A stretch of DNA of 64,000 bases from contig JARKOC010000177.1 in assembly GCA_029975915.1 (NCBI GenBank), forward strand, positions 434,001 through 498,000, in the 5' to 3' direction. This DNA comes from Bryobacteraceae bacterium (GTDB lineage: Bacteria > Acidobacteriota > Terriglobia > Bryobacterales > Bryobacteraceae). Under the pieces are notes generated by a model. It was not told where the DNA came from. It was given only the letters and a program-made list of their open reading frames with translations, and searched no databases. The stretch's first letter is position 1. Every line of letters begins with the position of its first letter. Position numbers and translations under genes: made by a program. Below, in pieces: positions 27,686 to 40,183 of this stretch.

Positions 27686-27696
27686 GCGGATCAAGC

Positions 27697-28536
27697 ATGA
27701 AACTCACTCGCCGCTCCGCACTCACAATGCCCTTGATGTCCGGCCTCGTTGCCCAGACCAGGGGGAATCGACTGGCACAGTTCGTCCGGTTTGAACGCGC
27801 CGGAAAGGCGGCCTATGGTTCGCTTTCCGGGGAGTTCATTTCGGAACTGACCGCCGCGCCCTGGGCCGGCGGAGTCTCGACGGGCCGCTCGTACAACGTC
27901 TCTTCGGTGAAACTGCTCTATCCTAGCGAACCGTCAAAAGTGCTGGCCGTGGGGAGGAACTACAAGAGCCACATTGGGAAGGAGAAGGCCCCAACCCGGC
28001 CCGAGTTCTTCTACAAGCCGCCGACGAGCCTGCAGAATCCAGGAGATCCGATCGTCATTCCCAAGGACTCGAAGAACACCCACTACGAGGCCGAACTGGT
28101 CATCGTGATCGGAAAGAAGCTGAAGAACGTTTCGCGAGCCGAGGCCGAGACGGGCATCTTTGGCTATACGTGCGGAAACGACGTGAGCGAGCGCGACTGG
28201 CAGGGCGGCAAGGACGCCGACATGCAGTGGTGGCGGGCCAAGGGCGCTGACACATATGGACCCATGGGCCCGGTGATCGTTGCAGGGTTCAAGCCCGGCC
28301 CGCAGCGGATCACGTCGAGGTTGAACGGCGAGGTAAAGCAGACGCAACTGCTCGCAGACCTTCTGTTCGACTGTCCCACCATCGTCGAGTTCGCCGCCCG
28401 TTACGTAACTCTGTTGCCGGGCGACGTGATTTTCACCGGGACACCGGGGACGACATCCCCAATGAAACCGGGCGACATGATCGAGGTGGAAATCACCGGG
28501 ATCGGAACTCTGAAAAACCCGGTCACAGGGGCGTGA
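27697..28536 (+). CDS. Fumarylacetoacetate hydrolase (FAH) family protein with a Tat-like leader
   Basis: FAH-family enzymes hydrolyse or decarboxylate acylpyruvate-like beta-diketo acids, including diketo-3-deoxy sugar acids. The core is complete: GRNYKSHI, EFFYKPP, the metal site HYEAELVIVIGK, NDVSERDWQ, and the C-terminal GDVIFTGTPG, in 279 residues. Unusually, the N-terminus MKLTRRSALTMPLMSGLVAQTRG looks like a Tat or Sec leader, whereas the family is cytoplasmic. It pairs head to head with a Tat-tagged Gfo/Idh gene. If exported, it would act in the periplasm; if not, the segment is a relic. Confidence 0.87.
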   Translation: MKLTRRSALTMPLMSGLVAQTRGNRLAQFVRFERAGKAAYGSLSGEFISELTAAPWAGGVSTGRSYNVSSVKLLYPSEPSKVLAVGRNYKSHIGKEKAPTRPEFFYKPPTSLQNPGDPIVIPKDSKNTHYEAELVIVIGKKLKNVSRAEAETGIFGYTCGNDVSERDWQGGKDADMQWWRAKGADTYGPMGPVIVAGFKPGPQRITSRLNGEVKQTQLLADLLFDCPTIVEFAARYVTLLPGDVIFTGTPGTTSPMKPGDMIEVEITGIGTLKNPVTGA

Positions 28537-28594
28537 AGCCCGTTTCCGAATTCGGACCTCTCCGTGTGATAAACTTGGACTTCGAGCGCCATCG

Positions 28595-29236
28595 ATGCCG
28601 GTCCGGGTGAGCGAGGCCTTCATTCTCCGAACCTACCCGTTCCAGGAAGGGGATCTCGTCGTCAGTTTCTTCACCCGGGATCTTGGCAGGCTCCGGGGTG
28701 TCGCGAAAAGGGCGCGGCGCCTCAAAAGCGCGTTCGGCTCGAGTCTCGAGCGGCTCTCTCAGGTGCAAATCAGCTACCTGCAGAAAGAGACGCTGGAGTT
28801 GGTCCGGATTGACGGCTGCGATCTGGTACAGTCGCAATTCGGTCTTTCCTCGGACTTCGATGCCGGCGTCGTGCTCGATTACGTCGCGGAGGTTTCCGAA
28901 CAGTTGTTGCCGCCCGCCGAGCCTAACGAGCGCTTCTTCCGGCTGCTGTCGGCCGTGCTGGCGGACCTGCGCGCATCGGGTGCAAGCGGCGTCTGGCGGG
29001 CCGCGACGTATTTCAGTTATTGGGCGGTGCGGTTGTCCGGGTTTCTCCCGGAACTGCGGCTTTCGAAGCAATCGCAACAACTCGCCGCCGAGATCGCCAA
29101 CTTTCCCGTCTCCAGCCTCGCCTCCCGGACGTGGAACAAGTCAGCCGGATCGGATCTGAGGAAAGCGCTGGTCAGAGAGATCGAACTCCACATCGAGCGC
29201 CGCCTGGTGACCGCACCGGTGCTGGAGGCTCTCTAA
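28595..29236 (+). CDS. recO: DNA repair protein RecO
   Basis: RecO anneals SSB-coated DNA and loads RecA with RecR in the RecFOR pathway. The N-terminal OB-fold reads SEAFILRTYPFQEGDLVVSFFTRDLGRLRGVAKRARR, which is diagnostic. The helical C-terminal domain follows. At 213 residues it is shorter than the usual 230-260 and lacks the cysteine pairs of zinc-binding RecO proteins, so the C-terminal domain is trimmed. It precedes glyQ by 12 bases and is probably co-transcribed. Confidence 0.88.
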   Translation: MPVRVSEAFILRTYPFQEGDLVVSFFTRDLGRLRGVAKRARRLKSAFGSSLERLSQVQISYLQKETLELVRIDGCDLVQSQFGLSSDFDAGVVLDYVAEVSEQLLPPAEPNERFFRLLSAVLADLRASGASGVWRAATYFSYWAVRLSGFLPELRLSKQSQQLAAEIANFPVSSLASRTWNKSAGSDLRKALVREIELHIERRLVTAPVLEAL

Positions 29237-29248
29237 ACAGATTCCCGC

Positions 29249-30163
29249 ATGGATTCCTATCAGGACACTCTCTTCAAACTAAAGAAGTTCTGGGCCAGCC
29301 GAGGCTGCGTGGTCCAGGAGCCATATGACGTGGAGGTCGGCGCCGGGACGATGTGCCCGGAGACGTTCCTGCGCGTGCTGGGCCCGAAGCCCTACAACGT
29401 CGCCTACGTCCAGCCGTCACGCCGCCCGGCCGACGGGCGCTACGGGGAGAACCCGAACCGGCTCTACAAGCATTCACAGCTTCAGGTGATCCTCAAGCCG
29501 GCTCCGGCAAACGTCATGGACCTGTATCTCGAATCGCTGGAAGCGATCGGGATCAACCTGACGCAGCACGACTTGAAGTTCGAAGAAGATAACTGGGAGT
29601 CGCCCACATTGGGCGCTTGGGGCATCGGCTGGCAGGTGATGCTGGACGGCCTCGAGATCACGCAGTTCACTTACTTCCAGCAGTGCGGCGGCGTGGACCT
29701 GGACCTGGTGCCGGCCGAACTCACCTATGGCCTGGAACGCTTGACGGCGTTCCTGCAGGACCGCAAGTCGGTTTACGACATTGAATGGGTAAAGGGCGTC
29801 AGCTATGGCGACGTCCGGTTGCGCGAGGAGCAGCAGTTCTCGGTCTACAACTTCGAGAAGGCCGATATCGCCATGCTCTGGCAATTGTTAGACATCCACG
29901 AGAAGGAGTCGCAACGGCTGATCGATGAGTACAACTCGCTGGAAAGCGAAAAGTCGGTGACGGAGAAGAAGCGCTTCCCGCTGTTGGCGGCTTACGACCA
30001 CGTATTGAAGTGTTCGCACACGTTTAACCTGCTGGACTCGCGCGGTGCGATCTCGGTGACAGAGCGGGTGGGCGTCATCGGGCGTGTCAGGAAACTGGCC
30101 GTCGGCACCGCCACGGCTTGGTGTGACCAGCAACGTCTGCTGGACGCGGAGGTGGCGGCATGA
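29249..30163 (+). CDS. glyQ: Glycine--tRNA ligase alpha subunit
   Basis: The catalytic class II subunit of the heterotetrameric bacterial glycyl-tRNA synthetase. The start [35 protein letters not shown] and motif-2 region [25 protein letters not shown] are highly conserved. It has 304 residues, full length. Its stop overlaps the glyS start by four bases (ATGA). Confidence 0.97.
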   Translation: MDSYQDTLFKLKKFWASRGCVVQEPYDVEVGAGTMCPETFLRVLGPKPYNVAYVQPSRRPADGRYGENPNRLYKHSQLQVILKPAPANVMDLYLESLEAIGINLTQHDLKFEEDNWESPTLGAWGIGWQVMLDGLEITQFTYFQQCGGVDLDLVPAELTYGLERLTAFLQDRKSVYDIEWVKGVSYGDVRLREEQQFSVYNFEKADIAMLWQLLDIHEKESQRLIDEYNSLESEKSVTEKKRFPLLAAYDHVLKCSHTFNLLDSRGAISVTERVGVIGRVRKLAVGTATAWCDQQRLLDAEVAA

Positions 30164-32199
30164 GCCAGCGTCTGCCCTTCCTGTTTGAACTCGGCGTAGA
30201 GGAGATTCCACACTGGATGATCCAGCCGGCGTTGGCCGAACTCGAAAGACTTTTCAACGCATTCCTCGAAGAAAGCCGCCTGGCGTCGGCGCCGGTTCGT
30301 TTGGACGCGACGCCGAGGCGGTTGGTTCTGCGGAGTGAAGGTCTGGAAACCCGTCAGCAGGACCGTGAGGAAATTATCATGGGACCGCCAAAGTCGGCCG
30401 GATCAGGCGCCGCCATGGGTTTCGCGAAGAAGAATGGAGTTGCGGTTGAGGGCCTTTGCACTGAGACGACGGCCAAGGGCGAGTATTTCGCGCTGAGGCG
30501 TTCAGTGCCCGGCAAGGACACGTGCGAGTTGTTGGGCTCGGCGCTGCCCGGCCTGATCGCAAGCATTCCTTGGCCGAAGGCGATGTACTGGACCGGCAAG
30601 GACGGCCTGCGCTTCATCCGCCCCATCCGCTGGGCCGCCTGCCTGTTGGGGGACCAAGTCGTCGATTTCGAAGTCGGCGGCGTGCGCTCCGGGGCGCTGT
30701 CTTGCGGCCACCGCCGCATGGGCTCCTGCGAGATCGCCTTCGACCATTCGAACTACGAAGAGCGGCTGAAGAAAAATGGCGTCATCTTGAGCGCCGCGGA
30801 CCGCCGCAAGCGGATCGAAGCCGGCATCAAGAAGCTTCTCAATGGGACTGGCTATAGGCTGGTGGCCGACGAGGCGCTGCTCGACGACCTGGTCTATCTC
30901 ACAGAGTTTCCCACACCCATTCTCGGATCCTTCGACAAAAAGTTCCTCGACCTGCCGCGCGAGGTGCTCACCACGGTGATGCGCCATCACCAGCGGTACT
31001 TCACGCTGTCGAGGCAAGACGGCTCCATGGCGCCTGCCTTCATCGCCGTGATGAACATCAAGGCCGACCGCCAGGGCTATGTCCGCAAGGGCAACGAGCG
31101 GGTGCTCGAGGCGCGGTTCAACGACGCCCGGTTCTTTTGGGAGTTCGACCAGCAGAAGCCAATCGCGGCGAGGGTGGGAGACCTGAAAAGCGTCACCTTC
31201 CAGGCGAAACTCGGTTCGTACTATGACAAGGCCGGACGGATGAAGGATCTCGCCGCCGAATTAGCTCGGGGTTTGGGCGCCGATGAGGCCGTCTGCGTGC
31301 GAGCCGCAGAACTGGCCAAGTGCGACCTGACCACCGAAATGGTCAAGGAGCTTACGGAACTCCAGGGTGTCATGGGCGGGCTGTATGCGCGGTCGCAGGG
31401 CGAGCCGGAAGAGGTCGCGCAGGCGATCTACTCGCACTACCTCCCGCAGAGCATGGAAGATCCGGTACCGGCGACTCTGGCCGGGAAGGTGGTATCGCTG
31501 GCCGACAAACTGGATACCCTCAAGTCGTGTTTCTCGATCGGGATGATCCCGAGCGGATCGAAGGATCCGTTTGCCTTACGGCGCGCTGCCCAGGGCGTGG
31601 TGAAGATCCTAGTGGAAGGCAGGCTCGCGCTCGGCTTCAACGGCCTGTCGAAGGAGCTATCCGACTTCCTTTGGGACCGCGTCCGTTATTACTTCCGCGA
31701 CATCCGAAATTTCCGTTATGACGAGATCAACGCCGTGCTTGCGGCGTCGCCGGCGACTCTTGTGGACTGCGAAGACCGCCTGTTCGCGTTACGCATGGTC
31801 CGCCAGACGGAGAACTTCGAGCCGCTCGCGGGCAGCTTCAAGCGCATCCGGAACATTTTGAGGCAGGCCGGCGCAACGGCAGGACCCATCGACGCCAACC
31901 TCTTCGATCATGATGCCGAAAAGGCTTTGCATGCGGAAGTGGAACAACTTCAACCGCAGGTGGAAGCCTGCTTCGCTTCGCGCGATTACATCCGCGCGTT
32001 GCAGTTGATCGCGACGCTGCGCCCGGCCGTCGACCGGTTCTTTGACGACGTGCTGGTGAATGCCCCCGATCCTGGCGTGCGCGCCAACCGGCTCAGTCTG
32101 CTGGGCCGCATTCTTAACGCTTTTTCCTCGGTCGCCGACTTCTCGGAGATCGTTACCGAATCAACCACTGAATCATCCGATACGTCCTCACACAACTAG
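30160..32199 (+). CDS. glyS: Glycine--tRNA ligase beta subunit
   Basis: The tRNA-binding subunit of glycyl-tRNA synthetase, 679 residues, with the N-terminal [17 protein letters not shown] segment, the central HD-like region ([30 protein letters not shown]) and the C-terminal anticodon-binding DALR-like domain. It is translationally coupled to glyQ by a four-base overlap, and ppdK follows after 13 bases. Confidence 0.97.
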   Translation: MSQRLPFLFELGVEEIPHWMIQPALAELERLFNAFLEESRLASAPVRLDATPRRLVLRSEGLETRQQDREEIIMGPPKSAGSGAAMGFAKKNGVAVEGLCTETTAKGEYFALRRSVPGKDTCELLGSALPGLIASIPWPKAMYWTGKDGLRFIRPIRWAACLLGDQVVDFEVGGVRSGALSCGHRRMGSCEIAFDHSNYEERLKKNGVILSAADRRKRIEAGIKKLLNGTGYRLVADEALLDDLVYLTEFPTPILGSFDKKFLDLPREVLTTVMRHHQRYFTLSRQDGSMAPAFIAVMNIKADRQGYVRKGNERVLEARFNDARFFWEFDQQKPIAARVGDLKSVTFQAKLGSYYDKAGRMKDLAAELARGLGADEAVCVRAAELAKCDLTTEMVKELTELQGVMGGLYARSQGEPEEVAQAIYSHYLPQSMEDPVPATLAGKVVSLADKLDTLKSCFSIGMIPSGSKDPFALRRAAQGVVKILVEGRLALGFNGLSKELSDFLWDRVRYYFRDIRNFRYDEINAVLAASPATLVDCEDRLFALRMVRQTENFEPLAGSFKRIRNILRQAGATAGPIDANLFDHDAEKALHAEVEQLQPQVEACFASRDYIRALQLIATLRPAVDRFFDDVLVNAPDPGVRANRLSLLGRILNAFSSVADFSEIVTESTTESSDTSSHN

Positions 32200-32212
32200 G
32201 AGACCCAGTTCA

Positions 32213-34966
<2,754 letters not shown>

Positions 34967-34998
34967 CCCAAGTCCTCGAACGACAGATCGAACCAATG

Positions 34999-35032
34999 AA
35001 GCCGCCCGCCGTCAAAAGCGGGCGGCTTTTCT
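34999..35032 (+). terminator. Rho-independent terminator of the recO-glyQ-glyS-ppdK group
   Basis: A perfect 11-base stem (AAGCCGCCCGC with GCGGGCGGCTT) around an 8-base loop, followed by a short T-rich tail, 32 bases after the ppdK stop. It is the clearest intrinsic terminator in the window. Confidence 0.85.
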
Positions 35033-35079
35033 CATTGGCCGGACGGTTCACCGCATAATGGGTGGCGAGGCCCATCACA

Positions 35080-36264
35080 GTGAACCAAACGAACCTTTCC
35101 CGCCGTTTTCTGCTTGGCGGACTCGCTGCAGCCCCCGCGCTCGGCGTCCGACAGTTCCAGATACGCCCCGACTATCTCATTGAAGCCGAACAAATCCCGG
35201 CGTTCTGGCAAGGATCCTACGATGAGGTGAACCGCTTTCTTGAGACTCGCGTCCGCGAAGGGTCGGTTCGCATCATCGGCCGCTCGGCCGGCAAGCGGGC
35301 CATCCGCGCGGCGTTCTACGGCCAGCCGCGCCAGGGCAGGGGGACAACGACGTTCTCCGGGTCGCTCGGATTTGGCGATTCGCGCGCCTACACGGGTCCG
35401 GACCACGGCAAGAAGGTCTACATGGCGCTGTGCGGCGTCCATGGAGGCGAGTTCGAAGGCATGATGGGCGCGGTGAATCTGTTGTCGGTGATCGAGACCG
35501 GCTCGGACCTGCGAGGCAAGGCTTGGCCTGGACTGGCCGAAGCGGCGAGGTCGCTAGAGCGGATCATTGTGATTCCGATCGCCAATCCCGACGGCCGCGT
35601 CCGGGTGCCTGTGCGGATGCTGAAGCATTATGGGACGGACTATACCGTGCACGAGTACTTCAACACTGGAGCCAAGCCCGATGGCTCCATCATCGGCTGG
35701 CCGCAGTGTAAGGAACACATCCCGCTCGACTTCTCAAAGACCCAATTCCCCGGCGGCTACCCGAACGATGCCGGCGTCAACATCATGCATGACGATTTCC
35801 TCGGCGCGCGCCAACCCGAAACGCAGGCCCTGCTTGACCTCGCCGCCGCCGAACGGCCCGACCTCATCATGAATATGCACACGGGCGCACAGTTCATGCA
35901 CCCGCTCAAGCCGTTTGTCGAGCCCATTCTCCTGCCCGTGTGGGAGCAACTCTATCGCAAGGTGATGACGGGTCTCACCACCGCCGGCCTGGCCCGCACC
36001 GACGACCCTGCGGTGGAGGCAAATCCGGCGCGGGAGCGGCAGTCGGCCTACAATCTGGATACGGCCTTGAACCTGCATTGCGGTGCGCTCAGCGTGGTTG
36101 TGGAATCGCCGGCGCACGACTATTCGCCGGCCGAGCGCATGGGCAAGCCCTTCCGCCAGACGCCCGAGTTACTGCTCGACGCGCAGATGATCTGCCACGA
36201 AAACGCCATGCGTTTCCTGGCCGAGGCCGGCGGACGCACGGCGTGGACGCAGAAGAAAAAGTAG
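35080..36264 (+). CDS. M14 family zinc carboxypeptidase with a Tat leader
   Basis: An exported metallopeptidase-like protein of 394 residues. The leader MNQTNLSRRFLLGGLAAAPALG has the twin-arginine pattern. His121 and Glu124 (VHGGEFEG) with the NMHTG histidine give the zinc site, NPDGR supplies the substrate-binding segment, and VVESPAHD carries the general base glutamate. I use the GTG at 35080, which has GCGAGG upstream; a GTG at 35062 is possible but lacks one. Peptide, peptidoglycan or amide cleavage are all possible. It stands alone after the ppdK terminator. Confidence 0.87.
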   Translation: MNQTNLSRRFLLGGLAAAPALGVRQFQIRPDYLIEAEQIPAFWQGSYDEVNRFLETRVREGSVRIIGRSAGKRAIRAAFYGQPRQGRGTTTFSGSLGFGDSRAYTGPDHGKKVYMALCGVHGGEFEGMMGAVNLLSVIETGSDLRGKAWPGLAEAARSLERIIVIPIANPDGRVRVPVRMLKHYGTDYTVHEYFNTGAKPDGSIIGWPQCKEHIPLDFSKTQFPGGYPNDAGVNIMHDDFLGARQPETQALLDLAAAERPDLIMNMHTGAQFMHPLKPFVEPILLPVWEQLYRKVMTGLTTAGLARTDDPAVEANPARERQSAYNLDTALNLHCGALSVVVESPAHDYSPAERMGKPFRQTPELLLDAQMICHENAMRFLAEAGGRTAWTQKKK

Positions 36265-36267
36265 GCC

Positions 36268-37137
36268 TCAGTTCAACAAGGCAAGGAACTTCTTCATCTC
36301 GGCGACGGTCATCGCTTTGTTTTCGCGGCGGACATTGTGGCCCGCGCCGGTAATGTGGACGATGGTTCCTTTGGGCAGCAGTTTGGCCGCAGTCTCGTTC
36401 TGCTGCCGGAGTTCGCCTTGTGCGTCCGCTTTTAGGATCAATGTCGGGGCCGTAATCTTCGGCAGCAGTTCCTGCATCGCGGGCCTGACGGCGGCGGTTC
36501 CTGAAGCCGTGTAAGGGTGGTGGCGCCGTTTGGACTCGGTCCAGTAGGCACATTCGGACACGCCCCATTTGGGCGAGTTCTTCAGGCAGCCGGCATAGAT
36601 CTCGTCCCAGGTCCTGTTGTTGCCTTCGAGGATCGATTTGCGGCGCGCTTCGGGATCGGGTACGACCGAAGCTGGGCGCCGGGTGGCGAGGTTGGGGTCT
36701 TCGAGGATGACGGCGCGGGGGACGTCGGGGTACTTCGCAGCGAACCAGGCGGCAGCGGAGGAACCCATGGAGTGGCCCATGACGATGGGCTTGGTAATGT
36801 TCAGAGCGCGGATGAGCGCTGCCATATCTTCGGCTTGGGCGTCGGCTGGATCGTCGGCTTTGGGCGGGTCGGAGAGGCCGTGGCCGCGGGCGTCGTACAT
36901 GATGATGTCGTAGTTAGCGGCGAATTCGACGGCGAGGTTGGTCCAGCACAGTCCATCGTCCGAGGAGCCGTGGGCCATGATCAGGACCGGTTTCTCGCCG
37001 CCAGTACGCCAGTAGTGGATACGGATTCCGTTGGCCATAACGTAGCCTTCCTTCCAACCGGCGGGAGGCGCCGGAGCGATAGCGCTGACGGCGGCGGCAA
37101 ACACGACGAGGAGCAAGATCGGGACGGCGATGCGCAT
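36268..37137 (-). CDS. Exported alpha/beta-hydrolase
   Basis: A 289-residue serine hydrolase with an N-terminal signal peptide (MRIAVPILLLVVFAAAVSA). The oxyanion segment is MAHGSSDDGLCW, the nucleophile is Ser123 in GHSMGS, the acid is near ILKADAQGE and the histidine is in ITGAGHNVRRE. GGAGG precedes the ATG. The substrate cannot be inferred; esterase or C-C hydrolase activity are both possible. It converges on the M14 gene with a 3-base gap. Confidence 0.87.
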   Translation of the reverse strand: MRIAVPILLLVVFAAAVSAIAPAPPAGWKEGYVMANGIRIHYWRTGGEKPVLIMAHGSSDDGLCWTNLAVEFAANYDIIMYDARGHGLSDPPKADDPADAQAEDMAALIRALNITKPIVMGHSMGSSAAAWFAAKYPDVPRAVILEDPNLATRRPASVVPDPEARRKSILEGNNRTWDEIYAGCLKNSPKWGVSECAYWTESKRRHHPYTASGTAAVRPAMQELLPKITAPTLILKADAQGELRQQNETAAKLLPKGTIVHITGAGHNVRRENKAMTVAEMKKFLALLN

Positions 37138-37205
37138 TAGGAAACCTCCGCTGGGAGGCAGGTCGAGCCCGTCCCAGCAGTTAGGACAATATCACAGGCG
37201 GCGGC

Positions 37206-37658
37206 TTACTTCTGGGCGGGCAATTCGCCGAGCGCCCACTGCTTGAGCAAATCAGCTTCCGCGGGCGAGAGCTTCGCCTCAGGGTGCATGAAGGTATAGG
37301 CCTTCGGGGGCATTTCACCAAATTTGATTGCATCGTGGATCTCGCCCAGTTGGTCGTCGGAGAGCGAGGTGGCGGTGGAGAAGTTCAACTGGCGGCGTCC
37401 GCGAATGACGTCATTTGCAACCATATGCGAAACGGGGCTGATGCGAGAGTACCAAGGCCAGGCTGTTTCGTTCGAATGACAATCGGCGCAGGCGCGCTTG
37501 AGGATCGCTTTCACGCGGGCGTCTGGAACGACGGCATCGTAGCCGGCGCCGGGCTTGGGGCCGGGCGGCGCGGGAATCTCAGGCTGAATGAACTGAGCAA
37601 TGATAGCAACACCTACGGCGACACCACCGAGGATGCGGAGGATTTGTTTCGACGACAT
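37206..37658 (-). CDS. Membrane-anchored haem-binding (cytochrome c-like) protein
   Basis: A 150-residue protein with a single N-terminal transmembrane helix (about 9-24) and one CxxCH site, Cys57-Cys60-His61 (ACADCHSNET), followed by WPWYSRISPVSHMVANDVIRGR and FGEMPP. That pattern fits the haem-binding domain family often annotated as Haem_bd. The distal ligand is probably a methionine in the MPP segment. It would face the periplasm. Its electron partners are not encoded nearby. Confidence 0.88.
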   Translation of the reverse strand: MSSKQILRILGGVAVGVAIIAQFIQPEIPAPPGPKPGAGYDAVVPDARVKAILKRACADCHSNETAWPWYSRISPVSHMVANDVIRGRRQLNFSTATSLSDDQLGEIHDAIKFGEMPPKAYTFMHPEAKLSPAEADLLKQWALGELPAQK

Positions 37659-37703
37659 GCTTTGGCCCCTCTAGAGCCATGATACCCGGACGGACGAAAG
37701 TGG

Positions 37704-38729
37704 TTACTGCCAGTCCAAGACGACCTTGCCGCAGTTACCTTCGCGCATGGCGGCGAAGCCCTGTTCGAACTCGGTGTAGTGCAGGCGGTGGGTGATAACG
37801 GGCGTGATGTCCAGGCCCGATTGCAGCATCACCGACATCATGTACCAGGTTTCATACATTTCGCGGCCATAGACTCCCTTGATGGTGATCATCTTGAAGA
37901 TCACCTCGTTCCAATCGATGGCGATCGGTTCGGGCGGGATGCCAAGCATAGCGATGCGTCCGCCATGGGCCATGTTCGCGAGCATTTCGCGGAAGGCAGC
38001 CGGGTTGCCGGACATCTCCAGACCAACGTCGAATCCTTCGTGCATGCCGAGTTGCTTTTGGACTTCGGCAAGTGGTGTTTCCTTCGTGTTGACAGCAAGG
38101 GACACGCCGACCTTGCGGGCAAGTTCGAGGCGTGCGGGATTGATGTCGGTGATTACGACAAAACGCGCCCCCGCATGCCGGGCCACTGCCGCCGCCATGA
38201 TACCGATCGGCCCCGCGCCGGTAACGAGAACGTCTTCACCGAGCACGGGGAACTTGAGCGCCGTGTGAACCGCGTTGCCGAACGGGTCGAAGATGGAGGC
38301 CACGTCGAAGTCGATTCCTGGATCGTGCCGCCAGATGTTGGCCATCGGCAGCGCAACCAATTCGGCGAATGCTCCTGGACGGTTCACGCCGACGCCTTGA
38401 GTGTGAGCGCAGAGATGGCGGCGTCCCGCCATGCAGTTGCGGCAGCGCCCGCACGTGACGTGGCCTTCCCCGGAGACTAGATCACCAGGATGGAAGTCGT
38501 TGACATTGGAACCTACTTCCTCGATCCGGCCAATGAACTCGTGTCCGACCGCCATCGGTACCGGGATCGTCTTTTGCGCCCAGGCGTCCCAGTTGTAAAT
38601 ATGAAGATCCGTACCGCAAATCCCGGTCTTCAGTACGCGGATGAGAACGTCGTTGATTCCTATCTTCGGCTCAGGAATGTCTTGCAGCCAAAGCCCTTCT
38701 TCGGCTTTCGCCTTCACCAGTGCCTTCAT
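37704..38729 (-). CDS. tdh: L-threonine 3-dehydrogenase
   Basis: A zinc-dependent medium-chain dehydrogenase that oxidises L-threonine to 2-amino-3-oxobutyrate. It is 341 residues, with [17 protein letters not shown] (catalytic zinc cysteine), the GHEFIG histidine, four structural-zinc cysteines in [15 protein letters not shown], and GAGPIGIMA for NAD binding. The [13 protein letters not shown] stretch is specific to Tdh. No kbl gene lies next to it, so the second step is encoded elsewhere. It is divergent from a sugar porter gene. Confidence 0.93.
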   Translation of the reverse strand: MKALVKAKAEEGLWLQDIPEPKIGINDVLIRVLKTGICGTDLHIYNWDAWAQKTIPVPMAVGHEFIGRIEEVGSNVNDFHPGDLVSGEGHVTCGRCRNCMAGRRHLCAHTQGVGVNRPGAFAELVALPMANIWRHDPGIDFDVASIFDPFGNAVHTALKFPVLGEDVLVTGAGPIGIMAAAVARHAGARFVVITDINPARLELARKVGVSLAVNTKETPLAEVQKQLGMHEGFDVGLEMSGNPAAFREMLANMAHGGRIAMLGIPPEPIAIDWNEVIFKMITIKGVYGREMYETWYMMSVMLQSGLDITPVITHRLHYTEFEQGFAAMREGNCGKVVLDWQ

Positions 38730-38855
38730 GGGTTATTGGATCTCCCTATCTGTCAGGCTGACATGAGGCGCTGGAGCAAGTCAAAGCTACAGAAACGGAG
38801 GCGCCGGTCGCCGCACCTGGCCGGCTGATTCGTGATAGAAATAGGTGCTTCGACT

Positions 38856-40178
38856 ATGAATCCCTACCTCCTGCGCGCTACCATCGTCGCCGCCCTGGGC
38901 GGTCTCCTGTTTGGATTTGATACAGCCGTCATAGCCGGAGCCACCCATTCGTTGACCCAGGTCTTTGGACTGACGCCGGCATCGCTTGGCCTCACCGTCT
39001 CAAGCGCTCTCTGGGGCACGGTGATCGGTTCGATGATCGCCGGCTATCCGGGCGACAAGTATGGCCGGCGCGCGAGTCTTCGAATCCTCGCCGTTCTCTA
39101 CCTTCTCTCAGCCTTGGGATGCGCCTTTGCCTGGAATTGGGGTTCATTTGTGCTGGCGCGTTTTGTCGGTGGATTGGCCATCGGCGGCTCCTCTGTGCTT
39201 GGCCCCATGTACATCGCCGAAATCGCTCCTGCCCGCCTCCGCGGCCGGCTGGTTGGAACCTTCCAATTCAACATTGTCTTTGGCATTCTGCTGGCGTACT
39301 TCTCCAACTACGCTATCGGACTCGCTGGATTCGGAGACAGCGAATGGCGTTGGAAATTGGGCATCGCCGCCATCCCGTCGCTGCTGTTCTGGGTCATGCT
39401 CTATACGATTCCTCGCAGTCCCCGCTGGCTGGTCAAGACCGGCAGGACCGGCGAGGCTCGTGAAGTGCTCCGTTTGACTGGCGAAAAGGACTATGAGGCC
39501 GAACTTCAGGCCATCGTGGAGTCCATCGACGCCGAGCACGGCCTGGGCGCCGAACCCCTGTTCCGCATGAAGTACCGGTTCCCGATCTTCCTGGCTGTTT
39601 CCATAGGAATGTTCAACCAGCTTTCGGGAGTCAATGCGATTCTGTATTACCTTAACGACATCTTCGCCAAAGCCGGGTTCGACAAAGTGTCAAGCGACCT
39701 GCAAGCAGTCGCCATCGGCTTTACCAACCTCGTAGCGACCATCATCGCCATGTCGGTCATCGACAAGTTTGGCCGCAAGAAGATGCTCCTGACCGGCGCC
39801 GTGGGCACGGCTGCGTCGCTGGCCGGCGTGGCCTGGATCTTTGCCAGCAAGGCGAACGAGCACCTGCTTGTTTGGCTGCTCGTCGCCTTCATTGGCTTCT
39901 TCGCCTTTTCCCAAGGCGCGGTGATCTGGGTCTATCTCAGCGAGGTCTTTCCAAATCGCGTTCGCGCGAAGGGCCAGAGCCTGGGCAGCTTCACCCACTG
40001 GATCATGAACGCCATGATCAGCTACAGCTTCCCGGTGATCGCAGCCTCTTCCGGGGCTGCGCCGTTTGCCGTTTTCTCAATCATGATGGTGGTCCAGTTC
40101 TTCGTCGTCCTGTTCATGTACCCGGAGACAAAGGGGCTGACTCTCGAAGAGATGCAGAAGAAGTTCAAGATCCACTAG
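38856..40178 (+). CDS. Sugar porter family MFS transporter
   Basis: A proton:sugar symporter-like protein with twelve helices in 440 residues. The signature segments are GGLLFGFDTAVIAGA, GDKYGRRASLR, RFVGGLAIGGSSVLGPMYIAEIAP, the IPRSPRWL loop, NQLSGVNAILYY and the terminal PETKGLTLEEM. I start at 38856 because AGGTG precedes that ATG; a GTG at 38832 only adds eight polar residues. The likely substrate is a hexose or pentose. Confidence 0.9.
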   Translation: MNPYLLRATIVAALGGLLFGFDTAVIAGATHSLTQVFGLTPASLGLTVSSALWGTVIGSMIAGYPGDKYGRRASLRILAVLYLLSALGCAFAWNWGSFVLARFVGGLAIGGSSVLGPMYIAEIAPARLRGRLVGTFQFNIVFGILLAYFSNYAIGLAGFGDSEWRWKLGIAAIPSLLFWVMLYTIPRSPRWLVKTGRTGEAREVLRLTGEKDYEAELQAIVESIDAEHGLGAEPLFRMKYRFPIFLAVSIGMFNQLSGVNAILYYLNDIFAKAGFDKVSSDLQAVAIGFTNLVATIIAMSVIDKFGRKKMLLTGAVGTAASLAGVAWIFASKANEHLLVWLLVAFIGFFAFSQGAVIWVYLSEVFPNRVRAKGQSLGSFTHWIMNAMISYSFPVIAASSGAAPFAVFSIMMVVQFFVVLFMYPETKGLTLEEMQKKFKIH

Positions 40179-40183
40179 GACAA

